Positions 23,382 through 32,653 are shown, numbered from the stretch's first letter. The stretch is DNA of 64,000 nt from Tropicimonas isoalkanivorans (GCF_900112335.1 NZ_FOLG01000001.1:682001-746000), one strand, 5' to 3'. Program-made: numbers and translations. Notes: generated from the letters alone by a model not told the origin.

Positions 23382-24206
23382 TCACTTGGACAACAGAACC
23401 GGCAGCTTGGTGTGTTCCAGCAGGTGGTTCGTCACCGCGCCAATCACGAAGTCGTAAAACTGCGAGTGCCCGAACGCGCCGCTCACGACGAGCTGCGCAC
23501 CGCGCTCCTCCGCCACCGCCAGCAACGTCTCACCGCGCTCGCGAAGGGACGCCTCCCGGTCCACCAGTGTGGCCTGGAACCCGAGACGGTCCAGCGCCGC
23601 CGCGAAATCCTCCCGGCCGTCGACCGGGCCATCCGGCTCGCCAATGGAAAGCAGGTCGATCTCCGCACCCGGCTTGGCCAGCGCCAGCACATCATGGGCC
23701 GCCCGCGCCGCCTCCCGCGTGTCGCTCCAGCCGACCAGAATGCGCTCCGGCGCCCCAGCCAGTCCGGCCCCCTGCGGCAGGACCAGAACCGGGCGCCCCG
23801 CTTGACGGATCAACGTGCGGGCAAGTCCGTCGTTGCCGGACATCGGGCCTTCCGACCCGGTCGACGCCATCACCACCAGATCCGCCCCGCGCACGGCCGA
23901 CAGCATATAGGCCTCCGACGCGAGCGACGCCTCTGGCTGTGCCCGCAATTCGGCGTGAATGTCGGCGCGACGCGCGGTGTCGCTGAACAGGTCCTCGATC
24001 TCGGCAACCTCGGCCACGCGCAGCTCCCGCACCGCCTCCATGAATCCCAGATCCCCTTCGGGACCGAAGTACACCGGCACCGGCCGATGGGGATGCACGC
24101 CAATCAGATGGGCGTCGAACGCACGTGCAGTCTCGCAGGCCAGCGGGACAAGCCATTCCGCCTCCGCCCGATCGAACAGGACCAGAGCAATTGTACGTAT
24201 CGTCAT
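23382..24206 (-). CDS. Tandem universal stress protein (UspA x2)
   Basis: 274 residues from ATG 24206, preceded by GGAGGGAGGG. Two Usp domains: the first opens IRTIALVLFDRAEAEWLVPLA and has GADLVVMASTG, the second opens RILVGWSDTREAARAAHDV. The second ends in GAFGHSQFYDFVIGAVTNHLL, an ATP-binding G-x2-G-H-x9-G-x-V-T pattern, then KLPVLLSK. Usp proteins support survival in stationary or anaerobic states. An FNR-type box lies 73 bases upstream. Confidence 0.92.
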   Translation of the reverse strand: MTIRTIALVLFDRAEAEWLVPLACETARAFDAHLIGVHPHRPVPVYFGPEGDLGFMEAVRELRVAEVAEIEDLFSDTARRADIHAELRAQPEASLASEAYMLSAVRGADLVVMASTGSEGPMSGNDGLARTLIRQAGRPVLVLPQGAGLAGAPERILVGWSDTREAARAAHDVLALAKPGAEIDLLSIGEPDGPVDGREDFAAALDRLGFQATLVDREASLRERGETLLAVAEERGAQLVVSGAFGHSQFYDFVIGAVTNHLLEHTKLPVLLSK

Positions 24207-24278
24207 CTCACCCTCCCTCCTCACGGCGCGGCCGTCGACCGCGGTACCGCCATTCTACCCGCAGCGCGCCAAAGTGCA

Positions 24279-24292
24279 TTGACCCCTGTCAT
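24279..24292. promoter_or_regulatory. FNR/DNR-type box upstream of usp
   Basis: TTGACCCCTGTCAT fits TTGAY-N4-RTCAW. Its centre is about 79 bases before the usp ATG on the minus strand. Confidence 0.65.
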
Positions 24293-24359
24293 CTTTTGTT
24301 CAGCGCAACGTGCAGCCCCGCGGGAAACAGTCACCGACCAAAGGCAACACTGTTTCCGT

Positions 24360-24851
24360 TCAGGCGCCGCGAACCCCCGCCAGGAGGCGCTTTTCCACCC
24401 CCCGGCCCTCGGGGTCCCGAATCACGCTCATATCGCCCGTCGTCTCAAGCACGACCGCCGCGACCTCATCGAGGTGGGTGGCGTCGGCCATGCGCAGCCG
24501 GGCCAACAGATCCTCCTCCGTCACGCGCCCTTCCCGAAGGCTCTCCCGCAGGATTTCTCCGTCGCGCAGCAACAGCAACGGCGTGTTATCCACCGCCCTG
24601 CGAACCGGGCGGACCCAAACTCGCAGCATCGACAGCGCCGCCTGCACCACGTAAATCGCGGCCAGAGACGCCAACCCGATCCGCAGGTCGAGCGACCGGT
24701 CGACAATCGTGGTCGCCAGGATCGACCCTAGCGCCACGGTCATGGCGAAATCGAAACTCGACATTTTCGAAAACGACCGCAATCCGTTCAGACGTGTAAA
24801 CAGGATCACGGCGGCGACGGCGATCACGGCTCTCACCAGCACTTCCAGCAT
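24360..24851 (-). CDS. DUF421 (YetF-like) membrane protein
   Basis: 163 residues, preceded by AAGGAG. Three hydrophobic helices (EVLVRAVIAVAAVILFTRLNG, DFAMTVALGSILATTIVD, GLASLAAIYVVQAALSML) are followed by a cytoplasmic domain with DNTPLLLLRDGEILRESL and MADATHLDEVAAVVLETTGDMSVI. This is the YetF/DUF421 pattern; the family is linked to sporulation and stress membranes but has no firm activity. It lies just beyond the usp box, with usp about 135 bases downstream on the same strand, so they may share a transcript. Confidence 0.88.
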   Translation of the reverse strand: MLEVLVRAVIAVAAVILFTRLNGLRSFSKMSSFDFAMTVALGSILATTIVDRSLDLRIGLASLAAIYVVQAALSMLRVWVRPVRRAVDNTPLLLLRDGEILRESLREGRVTEEDLLARLRMADATHLDEVAAVVLETTGDMSVIRDPEGRGVEKRLLAGVRGA

Positions 24852-25015
24852 GGGGGCTCCTTTTTCCCGGCGCGTGCAGGGTCAACTGCACCGGGCACTC
24901 CCTGTTCCCGACCCATTCTGCCGCCGACCGCCGGAGCCCCCCCACAGGCGTGCAATCGCCCGGCGGGCGCATTTTCCCCTTGGCTTGAAAGGCACGGCTG
25001 CTACACCGGGACCCC

Positions 25016-25657
25016 ATGATAAAGCTCGATATCCTCTCCGATCCGATCTGCCCGTGGTGCTACATCGGCAAGACGCTGCTCTTCCGCGCGCTGGAAGACC
25101 GCCCCGATCACCCCTTCGTGATCGAGTGGCATCCGTTCCAGCTCAACCCCGATATGCCCCCCGAAGGCATGGACCGGCGGGCCTACCTGGAGGCCAAGTT
25201 CGGAAGCCGTGAGAAGGTCGTGGAGGCGCATGTGCCCGTCGACGCAGCGGCAGAGGCCGCCGGTCTCTCCATCGACTTCGGCGCCATCGCCCGCACCCCC
25301 AACACGCTGGACGCCCACCGCCTGATCCACTGGGCCGGAATCGAGCGCCGACAAACCGACGTTGTCGCCGCCCTGTTCGACGCCCATTTCGCCGACGGCC
25401 GCGACATCAGCGACCACGACGTGCTGGCCGACATCGCCGACACCGCCGGAATGGACGCCGCGGTCATCCGCCGCCTGCTCGCCAGCGACTCCGATGTGGA
25501 GGAGATCCGCACCCGCGACGCTCACGCCCGCGAACGCGGCATAACCGGCGTGCCGACGTTCATCGTCGCCGAAACCCACGTGGTTCCCGGAGCGCAGCAG
25601 ACCGAGCTCTGGCTGAAGCTGATCGACGAGATCAACGGCCAGCTCGCCGGCGGCTGA
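25016..25657 (+). CDS. DsbA-family oxidoreductase, FrnE-like
   Basis: 213 residues without a signal peptide. The thioredoxin-fold active site is C12-P-W-C15 in DPICPWCYIGK, typical of the FrnE/2-hydroxychromene-2-carboxylate isomerase subgroup. Family marks further on are WHPFQLNPDMPPEG, NTLDAHRLIHWA, and the cis-Pro loop GITGVPTFIV. It is probably a cytoplasmic thiol-disulfide enzyme or a glutathione-dependent isomerase. It stands alone on the plus strand between the stress cluster and an MFS gene. Confidence 0.9.
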   Translation: MIKLDILSDPICPWCYIGKTLLFRALEDRPDHPFVIEWHPFQLNPDMPPEGMDRRAYLEAKFGSREKVVEAHVPVDAAAEAAGLSIDFGAIARTPNTLDAHRLIHWAGIERRQTDVVAALFDAHFADGRDISDHDVLADIADTAGMDAAVIRRLLASDSDVEEIRTRDAHARERGITGVPTFIVAETHVVPGAQQTELWLKLIDEINGQLAGG

Positions 25658-25771
25658 CCCGCCGGCAAAACGCACCGCGCCCCTTGCCCGCACACCCGCC
25701 TGTGCGTTTTCAGAGCATTGGCAAGCGTCCGGCCCTCGTGTTAGCGGCACCGGGTAGAAGGAATTATTTTC

Positions 25772-26986
25772 ATGCCCGTACGCCTGCCCAAGGTGGAATT
25801 CGTTGCCTTGATCGCAATGCTGTTCGCCACCATCGCATTTTCCATCGACTCCATGCTCCCGGCCCTGCCGGTCATCGCCTCCGAGCTGACCCCCGAGAAC
25901 CCCAACCTCGCGCAGCTCATCCTGACGAGCTTCGTCCTGGGCATGGGGATCGCCACCATCTTCACCGGCCCGCTGTCGGACGCCTTCGGCCGCCGCCCGA
26001 TCATCCTCGGCGGCGCGGCCGTCTACATCGCCGGTGCACTCATCGCCTGGCGGGCAAACTCGCTCGAACTGATGCTGGTCGCCCGCCTGATCCAGGGCTT
26101 CGGCGCCGCAGGACCGCGCATCGCCGCCATCGCCATCGTGCGCGACCTCTACGCCGGCCGCGACATGGCGCGCCTGATGTCCTTCGTGATGATGGTTTTC
26201 ACACTTGTGCCCGCCGTCGCCCCGACGCTCGGCGCCGGGATCATCGCGCTCTTCGGTTGGCGCGGCATCTTCGGCGCCTTCCTGCTCTTCTCCGTCGTCA
26301 GCGCCGGCTGGATGCTGGTGCGTCAGCAGGAAACCCTCCTGCCCGCCAACCGCCGCGCCTTCCGGCCTGCAATCCTGGTGCGCGGCGTGTCCGAGGTCCT
26401 CTCCAACCGCGTGGTGCTGATCGCCGTCGCGGCACAGGGCCTCTGCTTCGCCATCCTCTTCGCCAACATCAGCTCGATCCAGCAGATCTTCGACATCACC
26501 TTCGGCGAGGCCGCGCACTTCCCGCTCTGGTTCGGACTGATCGGCCTCACCGCCGCCTCCGCCAGCCTGCTGAACGCGACGCTGGTGGGAAGCCTCGGCA
26601 TGCGCCGGCTGGCCACGGTCGCCCTGACCCTGCAACTGGCCTGCTCCGCGGCGGTCGCGCTCATCTTCGCCGGCCCCTGGGCGCCGCAACATCACGCCGG
26701 CTTCGCGCTTTACCTGCTATGGACCTGCTCGGTGTTCTTCCTCAACGGCCTGACGCTCGGCAACCTGAACTCGATCGCCATGGAGCCGATGGGCCACCTC
26801 GCGGGCATGGCCGCTTCCGTTCTGGGCTCGGTGGGCACCGTAATCGCCGTCCTCCTGGCGGTGCCCGTGGGACTTGCATTCGACGGCACCCCCCTGCCGC
26901 TCATGGCCGCCACGGCCGTTCTAGCCGCCGCGGCCCTCATTCTGACGAAGCGGATCGGCCGCGCGCAGGATGCCATCCCGGCGTAA
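25772..26986 (+). CDS. MFS multidrug transporter, Bcr/CflA-like
   Basis: 404 residues with 12 predictable membrane segments. The first segment VALIAMLFATIAFSIDSMLPALPVI and motif A GPLSDAFGRRPIILGG are typical of Bcr/CflA drug-proton antiporters, as is the helix 4 pattern LIQGFGAAGPRIAAIAIVRDLYAGRDMARLMS. AGGAA lies 5-9 bases before ATG 25772. No linked regulator; substrate cannot be told from sequence. Confidence 0.92.
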   Translation: MPVRLPKVEFVALIAMLFATIAFSIDSMLPALPVIASELTPENPNLAQLILTSFVLGMGIATIFTGPLSDAFGRRPIILGGAAVYIAGALIAWRANSLELMLVARLIQGFGAAGPRIAAIAIVRDLYAGRDMARLMSFVMMVFTLVPAVAPTLGAGIIALFGWRGIFGAFLLFSVVSAGWMLVRQQETLLPANRRAFRPAILVRGVSEVLSNRVVLIAVAAQGLCFAILFANISSIQQIFDITFGEAAHFPLWFGLIGLTAASASLLNATLVGSLGMRRLATVALTLQLACSAAVALIFAGPWAPQHHAGFALYLLWTCSVFFLNGLTLGNLNSIAMEPMGHLAGMAASVLGSVGTVIAVLLAVPVGLAFDGTPLPLMAATAVLAAAALILTKRIGRAQDAIPA

Positions 26987-27002
26987 GGTCACCACGCCCC
27001 CA

Positions 27003-27104
27003 CCGCCGCCCCTATCTCAGCAACTCCCCCGCGCGAACCGCCCGCGGGGGAAGCGACCGGCCGCCGCCTGAATGCCGGAATCATGGCCGCAGACCCGCGC
27101 CCGC
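27003..27104. repeat. Direct repeat copy 1
   Basis: Begins CCGCCGCCCCTATCTCAGCA, contains GAAGCGACCGGCCGC and GCCTGAATGCCGGA, ends near GCGCCCG. The second copy lies 246 bases downstream. Confidence 0.7.
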
Positions 27105-27248
27105 ACTCTCCCCCGAGGGTCAGACGCCCGCAAAGCCCACGTGGCAACTACCGGCCATGGCCAATCAAGGCCGCGGGCACCGCATGCACCGCCCGTCTGG
27201 CACGCCCAATCCGCCGCCCCAGCGTGAGAACGGCGCGCGCCACCCCCG

Positions 27249-27350
27249 CCGCCGCCCCTGTCTCAGCAAATCACCCGCTCTGAACGGCCATTCGGGAAGC
27301 GACCGGCCGCTGCCTCAATGCCGGAGGCATGCACGCGGAACCGCGCCCCG
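27249..27350. repeat. Direct repeat copy 2
   Basis: Begins CCGCCGCCCCTGTCTCAGCA, contains GAAGCGACCGGCCGC and GCCTCAATGCCGGA, ends near GCGCCCCG. It differs from copy 1 mainly in the middle 20 bases. Confidence 0.7.
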
Positions 27351-27379
27351 ATCCGCTTTCGCCCCACGCACCCTCCGGA

Positions 27380-30300
27380 TCAACCGGCCGCTGACGCCTT
27401 CGCCTGCTCCGCCAGGTCCCGGGCAATGGCGAACGCCCCCTTGATCTTGTCGGCATTGTTCTTCCAGTCCCGGCGCACGACGATCTTGTTGTCCTTGACC
27501 TTCGCCAACCCGTTCTGCGCCTGAACGAACGCCACCAGCCCGGCGGGGTTGGCGAACTTGTCGTTGTGGAACTGGATCGTCGCCCCCTTCGGCCCGCCGT
27601 CGAGCTTGGCAATGCCCGCGCGCTTGCACATGGCCTTTATGCGCACGATCAGCAGCAGCGTGTTCACCTCCTTCGGCAACTTGCCGAAGCGGTCGATGAG
27701 TTCGGCGGCGAAGCCCTCCAGCTCCACCTTGGTGGTCAGCCCCGACAGCCGCCGGTAGAGTCCCAGCCGCACGTCGAGGTCCGGTACGTAATCCTCCGGG
27801 ATCAGCACCGGCACGCCGAGGTTGATCTGCGGCGCCCATTGCCCGTCGTCGGTCAGCCCCTCGAACTGTCCCGAGCGGATCTTGGAAATCGCCTCCTCGA
27901 GCATGGTCTGGTAGAGTTCGTAGCCCACCTCCCGCATCTGCCCTGACTGCTCCTCGCCCACCAGGTTGCCCGCGCCGCGAATGTCGAGGTCCTGGCTGGC
28001 CAGCGTGAACCCCGCACCGAGGCTGTCGAGCGACCCCAGCACCCGCAGGCGCTTCTCCGCTGCGTCCGTCAGCTTCAGGCGCGGCTTGGTGGTGAGATAG
28101 GCATAGGCCCGCGTCTTCGCCCGCCCCACCCGGCCCCGGATCTGGTAGAGCTGGGCCAGCCCGAACATGTCCGCCCGGTGCACGACCATCGTGTTCGCCG
28201 TGGGAATATCCAGGCCCGATTCCACGATCGTCGTCGCCAGCAGCACGTCGTACTTGCCGTCGTAGAACGCGTTCATCCGGTCGTCCAACTCGCCCGCCGC
28301 CATCTGCCCGTGCGCCACAACGTAGGACACCTCCGGCACCTGGTCCCTCAGGAAGTGCTCCATGTCCGGCAGGTCCGCGATGCGCGGGACAACGAAGAAG
28401 CTCTGTCCGCCCCGGTAGTGCTCCCGCAGCAGCGCCTCCCGGATCGTCACCGTGTCGAACTCCGAGACGTAGGTGCGGATCGCCAGGCGGTCCACCGGCG
28501 GGGTGCCGATGATCGACAGGTCACGCACGCCCGACAGCGACATCTGCAACGTCCGCGGGATCGGCGTTGCGGTCAGCGTCAGCACGTGGATGTCCGACCG
28601 CATCTCCTTCAGCCGCTCCTTGTGCTGCACGCCGAAGTGCTGCTCCTCGTCGATGATGAGCAGCCCGAGGTTGTTGAACTTCACCTGCTTGGCCAGCAGC
28701 GCATGGGTGCCGATGGCGATATCGACGGTGCCGTCGGCGATGCCCTTGCGGGTCTCCGACGCCTGCTTGGTGGATACGAAACGCGAAAGCTGGCGCACCT
28801 TCACCGGGAAGCCCCGGAACCGCTCGGCAAAGCTCTTGGCGTGCTGGCGGGCGAGCAGCGTGGTGGGCGCAATCACCGCCACCTGCATCCCGGACATGGC
28901 GACGACGAACGCCGCCCGCATCGCCACCTCCGTCTTGCCGAACCCCACGTCGCCACAGATCAGCCGGTCCATCGGGATGCCCCGGTCGAGGTCCTCCAGC
29001 ACGTCCTCTATGGCGCGCAGCTGGTCGTCGGTCTCCTGATACGGGAAGCGGGCGGAGAACTCCTCCCAGGCGTGGTGGTCGATGTGTAGCACCGGCGCTT
29101 TGCGCAGGGCGCGTTCGGCGGCGATCCGCATCAGCTTGTCGGCGATCTGCCGGATCCGCTCCTTGAGCGCGGCCTTCTTCGCCTGCCACGCCCCGCCGCC
29201 CAGCTTGTCGAGCAGCCCCTCCTCGTGGCCGTAGCGCGACAGAAGCTCGATGTTCTCCACCGGCAGGTAGAGCCGCGCCTCCTCGGCATATTCCAGGTGG
29301 ATCATCTCGTGATCCGCGCCAAGCGCTTTGACGATCTCCAGCCCCTTGTAGCGGCCCACCCCGTGGTCCACATGCACGACCAGATCGCCAGGGCTGAGCG
29401 ACTGCGCCTCGGTCAGGAAGTTCTCCGCTCGCCGCTTCCGGCGCGGTTTGCGGATCAGCCGGTCGCCCAGAACGTCCTGCTCGGAGATGACGGTCAACCC
29501 GTCCCCCTCGAACCCATGCTCCAACGCCCAGACGGCGAGATAGAGGCCGCCCTTGCCCTCCGGCACGTCGCGGAAGTCCGCGATTTCCGTTGCGCCGACG
29601 ACGCCTTCGTCCTCCATCAGGCCCGACAGCCGCTCCCGCGCGCCCTCGGAATAGGAGGCGACGATGACATGCCCGCCCTGACGCTTCGCCTTCACATGAT
29701 CGGCCAAGGCGCCGAAAAGGCTCACCTTTTCCTGCTGCCGCTCCGGGGAGAAGTTGCGCCCGATCCGCCCGCCCGCGTCGATCACGCCCGGCCCCGTGCT
29801 CTGCGGCAGTGGCGAGAGCGTCAGCACCCGGTGGCCGGCGACGGCCTCCGCCCAGGCGTCCTCGTCCAGGTAAAGCGCCCCCGGCGCCGTCGGCTTGTAC
29901 ACCGAGTCGAGCCGCGCCTTGGACTTCATCGCCTCCACGCGGTTTTCGTAGCTGTCGACAATCCCGTCCCAACGGGCGATCCGCGCCGCCTCGGTCTGGT
30001 CGTCCAACATCACGGCGGCATCCGGCAGGTAGTCGAACAGCGTCTCCAGCCGCTCGTGGAAGAACGGCAGCCAGTGCTCCATGCCCGCCTGCTTGCGCCC
30101 CGCGCTCACCGCCTCGTAGAGCGGGTCGTCCGTGCCCGCCGCGCCGAACTCGATGCGATAGGACTGCCGGAACCGGGTGATCGCGGCGTCGTCCAGGATC
30201 ACCTCGGAGACGGGGGCCAGTTCGACCGCCTGAAGCTTCTCGATCGTCCGCTGCGTCGCCGGGTCGAACCGGCGCGCCCCGTCCAGGACGTCGCCGAACA

Positions 30301-30826
30301 GGTCCAGCCGGATCGGCCCGGGATGCCCCGGCGGGAAAACGTCGATGATCCCGCCGCGCACGGCATAGTCGCCGGGCTCCAGCACCGTCGGCGCCTGCGT
30401 GAACCCCATGCGGACCAGAAACGCCTTCAGGCCCGCCTCGTCGATCCGGTCCCCCACCCGCGCCGCGAAGGCCGCTTCCCGCAGCACCTCGCGCGCGGGC
30501 ACCTTCTGGGTGGCGGCGTTCAATGTCGTGAGCAGCACGAACGGCCCCGGAATGCCGGCGATCAGCGCCGCCAGCGTCGCCATCCGGCGGGCGGAGACGT
30601 CGGGGTTGGGCGAGACCCTGTCGTAGGGCAGGCAGTCCCAGCTCGGGAAATCTAGCACCACGGCCTGCGGCGCGAAAAAGGCCAGCGCCGCCCGCATCGC
30701 CGCGAGCCGCCTGTCGTCGCGCGCGACATGGAGCACCGGCGCGCCCTTCTGCAACTCGCGGGCGAGCAGCAGCGCGTCATAGCCCTCGGGAGCGCCGCCG
30801 ACGGTGATATGGGAAACCGGTCTCAT
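27380..30826 (-). CDS. mfd: Transcription-repair coupling factor Mfd
   Basis: 1148 residues from ATG 30826, the normal Mfd length. UvrB-homology region at the N-terminus (LDFPSWDCLPYDRVSPNPD). RNA-polymerase-interacting domain in the middle (GDLVVHVDHGVGRYKGLE). RecG-like motor with GDVGFGKTEVAMRA (Walker A), DEEQHFGVQHKERLK (Walker B) and TATPIPRTLQMSL. A C-terminal regulatory domain follows. It removes stalled RNA polymerase and recruits UvrA. The frame extends upstream to 30988, but MRPVSHITVGG at 30826 is the sensible start. Confidence 0.97.
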   Translation of the reverse strand: MRPVSHITVGGAPEGYDALLLARELQKGAPVLHVARDDRRLAAMRAALAFFAPQAVVLDFPSWDCLPYDRVSPNPDVSARRMATLAALIAGIPGPFVLLTTLNAATQKVPAREVLREAAFAARVGDRIDEAGLKAFLVRMGFTQAPTVLEPGDYAVRGGIIDVFPPGHPGPIRLDLFGDVLDGARRFDPATQRTIEKLQAVELAPVSEVILDDAAITRFRQSYRIEFGAAGTDDPLYEAVSAGRKQAGMEHWLPFFHERLETLFDYLPDAAVMLDDQTEAARIARWDGIVDSYENRVEAMKSKARLDSVYKPTAPGALYLDEDAWAEAVAGHRVLTLSPLPQSTGPGVIDAGGRIGRNFSPERQQEKVSLFGALADHVKAKRQGGHVIVASYSEGARERLSGLMEDEGVVGATEIADFRDVPEGKGGLYLAVWALEHGFEGDGLTVISEQDVLGDRLIRKPRRKRRAENFLTEAQSLSPGDLVVHVDHGVGRYKGLEIVKALGADHEMIHLEYAEEARLYLPVENIELLSRYGHEEGLLDKLGGGAWQAKKAALKERIRQIADKLMRIAAERALRKAPVLHIDHHAWEEFSARFPYQETDDQLRAIEDVLEDLDRGIPMDRLICGDVGFGKTEVAMRAAFVVAMSGMQVAVIAPTTLLARQHAKSFAERFRGFPVKVRQLSRFVSTKQASETRKGIADGTVDIAIGTHALLAKQVKFNNLGLLIIDEEQHFGVQHKERLKEMRSDIHVLTLTATPIPRTLQMSLSGVRDLSIIGTPPVDRLAIRTYVSEFDTVTIREALLREHYRGGQSFFVVPRIADLPDMEHFLRDQVPEVSYVVAHGQMAAGELDDRMNAFYDGKYDVLLATTIVESGLDIPTANTMVVHRADMFGLAQLYQIRGRVGRAKTRAYAYLTTKPRLKLTDAAEKRLRVLGSLDSLGAGFTLASQDLDIRGAGNLVGEEQSGQMREVGYELYQTMLEEAISKIRSGQFEGLTDDGQWAPQINLGVPVLIPEDYVPDLDVRLGLYRRLSGLTTKVELEGFAAELIDRFGKLPKEVNTLLLIVRIKAMCKRAGIAKLDGGPKGATIQFHNDKFANPAGLVAFVQAQNGLAKVKDNKIVVRRDWKNNADKIKGAFAIARDLAEQAKASAAG

Positions 30827-30948
30827 GATGGCGTCACCTATGGCCGCGTTGGTGGGTTTCAATCCCGCCCGCCGATGCGGGGCAACGGGATCGCGGAAAG
30901 CGGCGGCGGAGGCAATAGGCTTTCCGCGCCGCCCCCGATTTTCCTGCC

Positions 30949-31467
30949 CTACAGAACGCCAAGGGCCAGGTTTTGCCACATGCCCCAAAAGGCGGTGATG
31001 GCGATGGAAACCATGCCGATCGCCTGGGTCATGAACCGGTGCCGCGCCAGCATGCGATAAAGCCCCTCGCCATCGGCAGACTTGATCCGCCGCGCCGTGC
31101 GGATCGACAAGGCAAAGACAAGCCCCATCGGCAGGCCCAGAAGGAACACCGCCTGCGCGAATTCGACCCCGTAGACAAACCCCAGCAGCGCCAGCGTCGT
31201 CAGCAGGAACGAGGCGAACGCCAGCATCCAGACGCCCGTCGTGTCGGCAATGAAGAGAAGGCGATTGACGTAGATGCGGACGAGGTCACGCAGATCCTCC
31301 TCCGCCTCCCCGCCGAAGCGCCGCGCGCGCGTGATCATGTCGTAGGGCACGCCCAGCACCCAGTGGCTCGCGGTGGACCACATGACCGCCAGGGCGATCC
31401 AGTACCACAGGTTCGAAAATGAGCGCATGTCGATCAGTTCGAACGCCGTCTGATACCAGTCTTCCAA
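30949..31467 (-). CDS. Rhodobacterales membrane protein, four TM segments (often labelled SufBCD-associated)
   Basis: 172 residues. No ATG fits, but a TTG at 31467 begins LEDWYQTAFELIDMRSFSNLWYWIA and is preceded by AGGAG at good spacing. Four hydrophobic helices follow (LWYWIALAVMWSTASHW, TGVWMLAFASFLLTTLALLGFVYG, AVFLLGLPMGLVFAL, FMTQAIGMVSIAITAFWGMW) separated by a charged loop with EDLRDLVRIYVNRLL. Proteins of this kind in Rhodobacterales are often annotated as a component of the SufBCD complex, but I see no evidence for that here. Function unknown. It lies next to mfd with about 120 bases between. Confidence 0.75.
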   Translation of the reverse strand: MEDWYQTAFELIDMRSFSNLWYWIALAVMWSTASHWVLGVPYDMITRARRFGGEAEEDLRDLVRIYVNRLLFIADTTGVWMLAFASFLLTTLALLGFVYGVEFAQAVFLLGLPMGLVFALSIRTARRIKSADGEGLYRMLARHRFMTQAIGMVSIAITAFWGMWQNLALGVL

Positions 31468-31639
31468 CCTGTCCGCTCCTGATTGCGCGTCCGGCCGCGC
31501 GACATCACGACGGGACTTCGCTCGGGGTACCCCTCTCGCGGCATCAGTGCAAGCGGGGCACACCATGTCACGCTTGAGGTGGTGGCAGAACCGTCGCACT
31601 GTGCACGCCGCTTGAATAACGATCACCCAGGACAAGACC

Positions 31640-32653
31640 ATGCGCCCCACCCTCGCCCCCTATCCCTCCGGCCGTCTCCGTCGCCTGCGGCGCTCCCCTG
31701 CCTTGCGCGCGCTGGTGCGCGAAACGCAACTGAGCGTGGACGACCTGATCTGGCCGGTGTTCCTGTGCGCCGGCGAGGGCGTGACGGAGGAGGTCTCCTC
31801 GATGCCCGGCGTCCTCCGCCGCTCCGTCGATCTGACGGTGGAGGCCGCGGCCGAGGCGGCAGAGCTGGGCATTCCCGCGATCTGCCTCTTTCCCTACACC
31901 GATCCCGCGCTCAAGACCGAAGGCTGCGAGGAGGCCTGGAACCCCGACAACCTGAGCAACCGCGCCATCCGCGCGATCAAGGCCCAGGTGCCGGAGATCG
32001 CCGTGATGACCGACATCGCGCTCGATCCCTACAACATCAACGGCCACGACGGCATCGTGGTGGACGGCGAGATCGTGAACGACGAGACCGTCGAGGCGCT
32101 GGTGAAGATGGCCCTCGCCCAGGCCGACGCCGGCGCGGACATCCTCGGCCCCTCGGACATGATGGACGGCCGGATCGGCGCGATGCGCGCCGCGCTGGAG
32201 GCCGCCGGCCACCGCAACGTGACGATCATGTCCTACGCCGCGAAATACGCCTCCGCCTTCTACGGCCCGTTCCGCGATGCCGTCGGCGCCACGGGCGCAC
32301 TGAAGGGCGACAAGAAAACCTACCAGATGGACCCCGCCAACAGCGACGAGGCCATGCGCCTCATCGAACGCGATCTCTCCGAGGGGGCGGACATGGTGAT
32401 GGTCAAACCGGGGATGCCCTACCTCGACATCTGCCGCCGCGCGAAGCAGGAGTTCGGCGCCCCGACCTTCGCCTACCAGGTCTCCGGCGAATACGCGATG
32501 CTGGAGGCGGCTGCGGCCAACGGCTGGCTCGACGGCGAAAAGGTCATGTGGGAAAGCCTCATGGCCTTCAAACGCGCCGGCTGCGACGGCATCCTGACCT
32601 ATTACGCGCCCCGGGTGGCACGGCTGTTGAAGGACGGACGCAACGCACCCTGA
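31640..32653 (+). CDS. hemB: Porphobilinogen synthase (ALA dehydratase)
   Basis: 337 residues. Condenses two 5-aminolevulinate into porphobilinogen for haem and, in phototrophs, bacteriochlorophyll. The two active-site lysines are in TIMSYAAKYASAFYGPFRD and DMVMVKPGMPYLD. The metal-site loop reads DIALDPYNINGHDG, lacking the cysteines of zinc enzymes, so the enzyme should be of the zinc-independent type seen in Rhodobacter and Pseudomonas. It begins divergently from the upstream membrane protein gene with 170 bases between. Confidence 0.97.
   Translation: MRPTLAPYPSGRLRRLRRSPALRALVRETQLSVDDLIWPVFLCAGEGVTEEVSSMPGVLRRSVDLTVEAAAEAAELGIPAICLFPYTDPALKTEGCEEAWNPDNLSNRAIRAIKAQVPEIAVMTDIALDPYNINGHDGIVVDGEIVNDETVEALVKMALAQADAGADILGPSDMMDGRIGAMRAALEAAGHRNVTIMSYAAKYASAFYGPFRDAVGATGALKGDKKTYQMDPANSDEAMRLIERDLSEGADMVMVKPGMPYLDICRRAKQEFGAPTFAYQVSGEYAMLEAAAANGWLDGEKVMWESLMAFKRAGCDGILTYYAPRVARLLKDGRNAP

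Larger units (their letters stand above)
26987..27379. other. Intergenic region with imperfect direct repeats
   Basis: This gap of nearly 400 bases separates the convergent MFS and mfd genes. Two related units of about 100 bases start at 27003 and 27249. Apart from these I see no gene. Confidence 0.6.

Noticed and set aside
29225-30655. 476-codon plus-strand frame opposite mfd
   Set aside because: Antisense shadow; mfd on the other strand is full length with all motifs.
31612-31627. FNR-type box before hemB (TTGAATAACGATCA)
   Set aside because: The half-sites are out of register by one base, so it does not fit TTGAY-N4-RTCAW.
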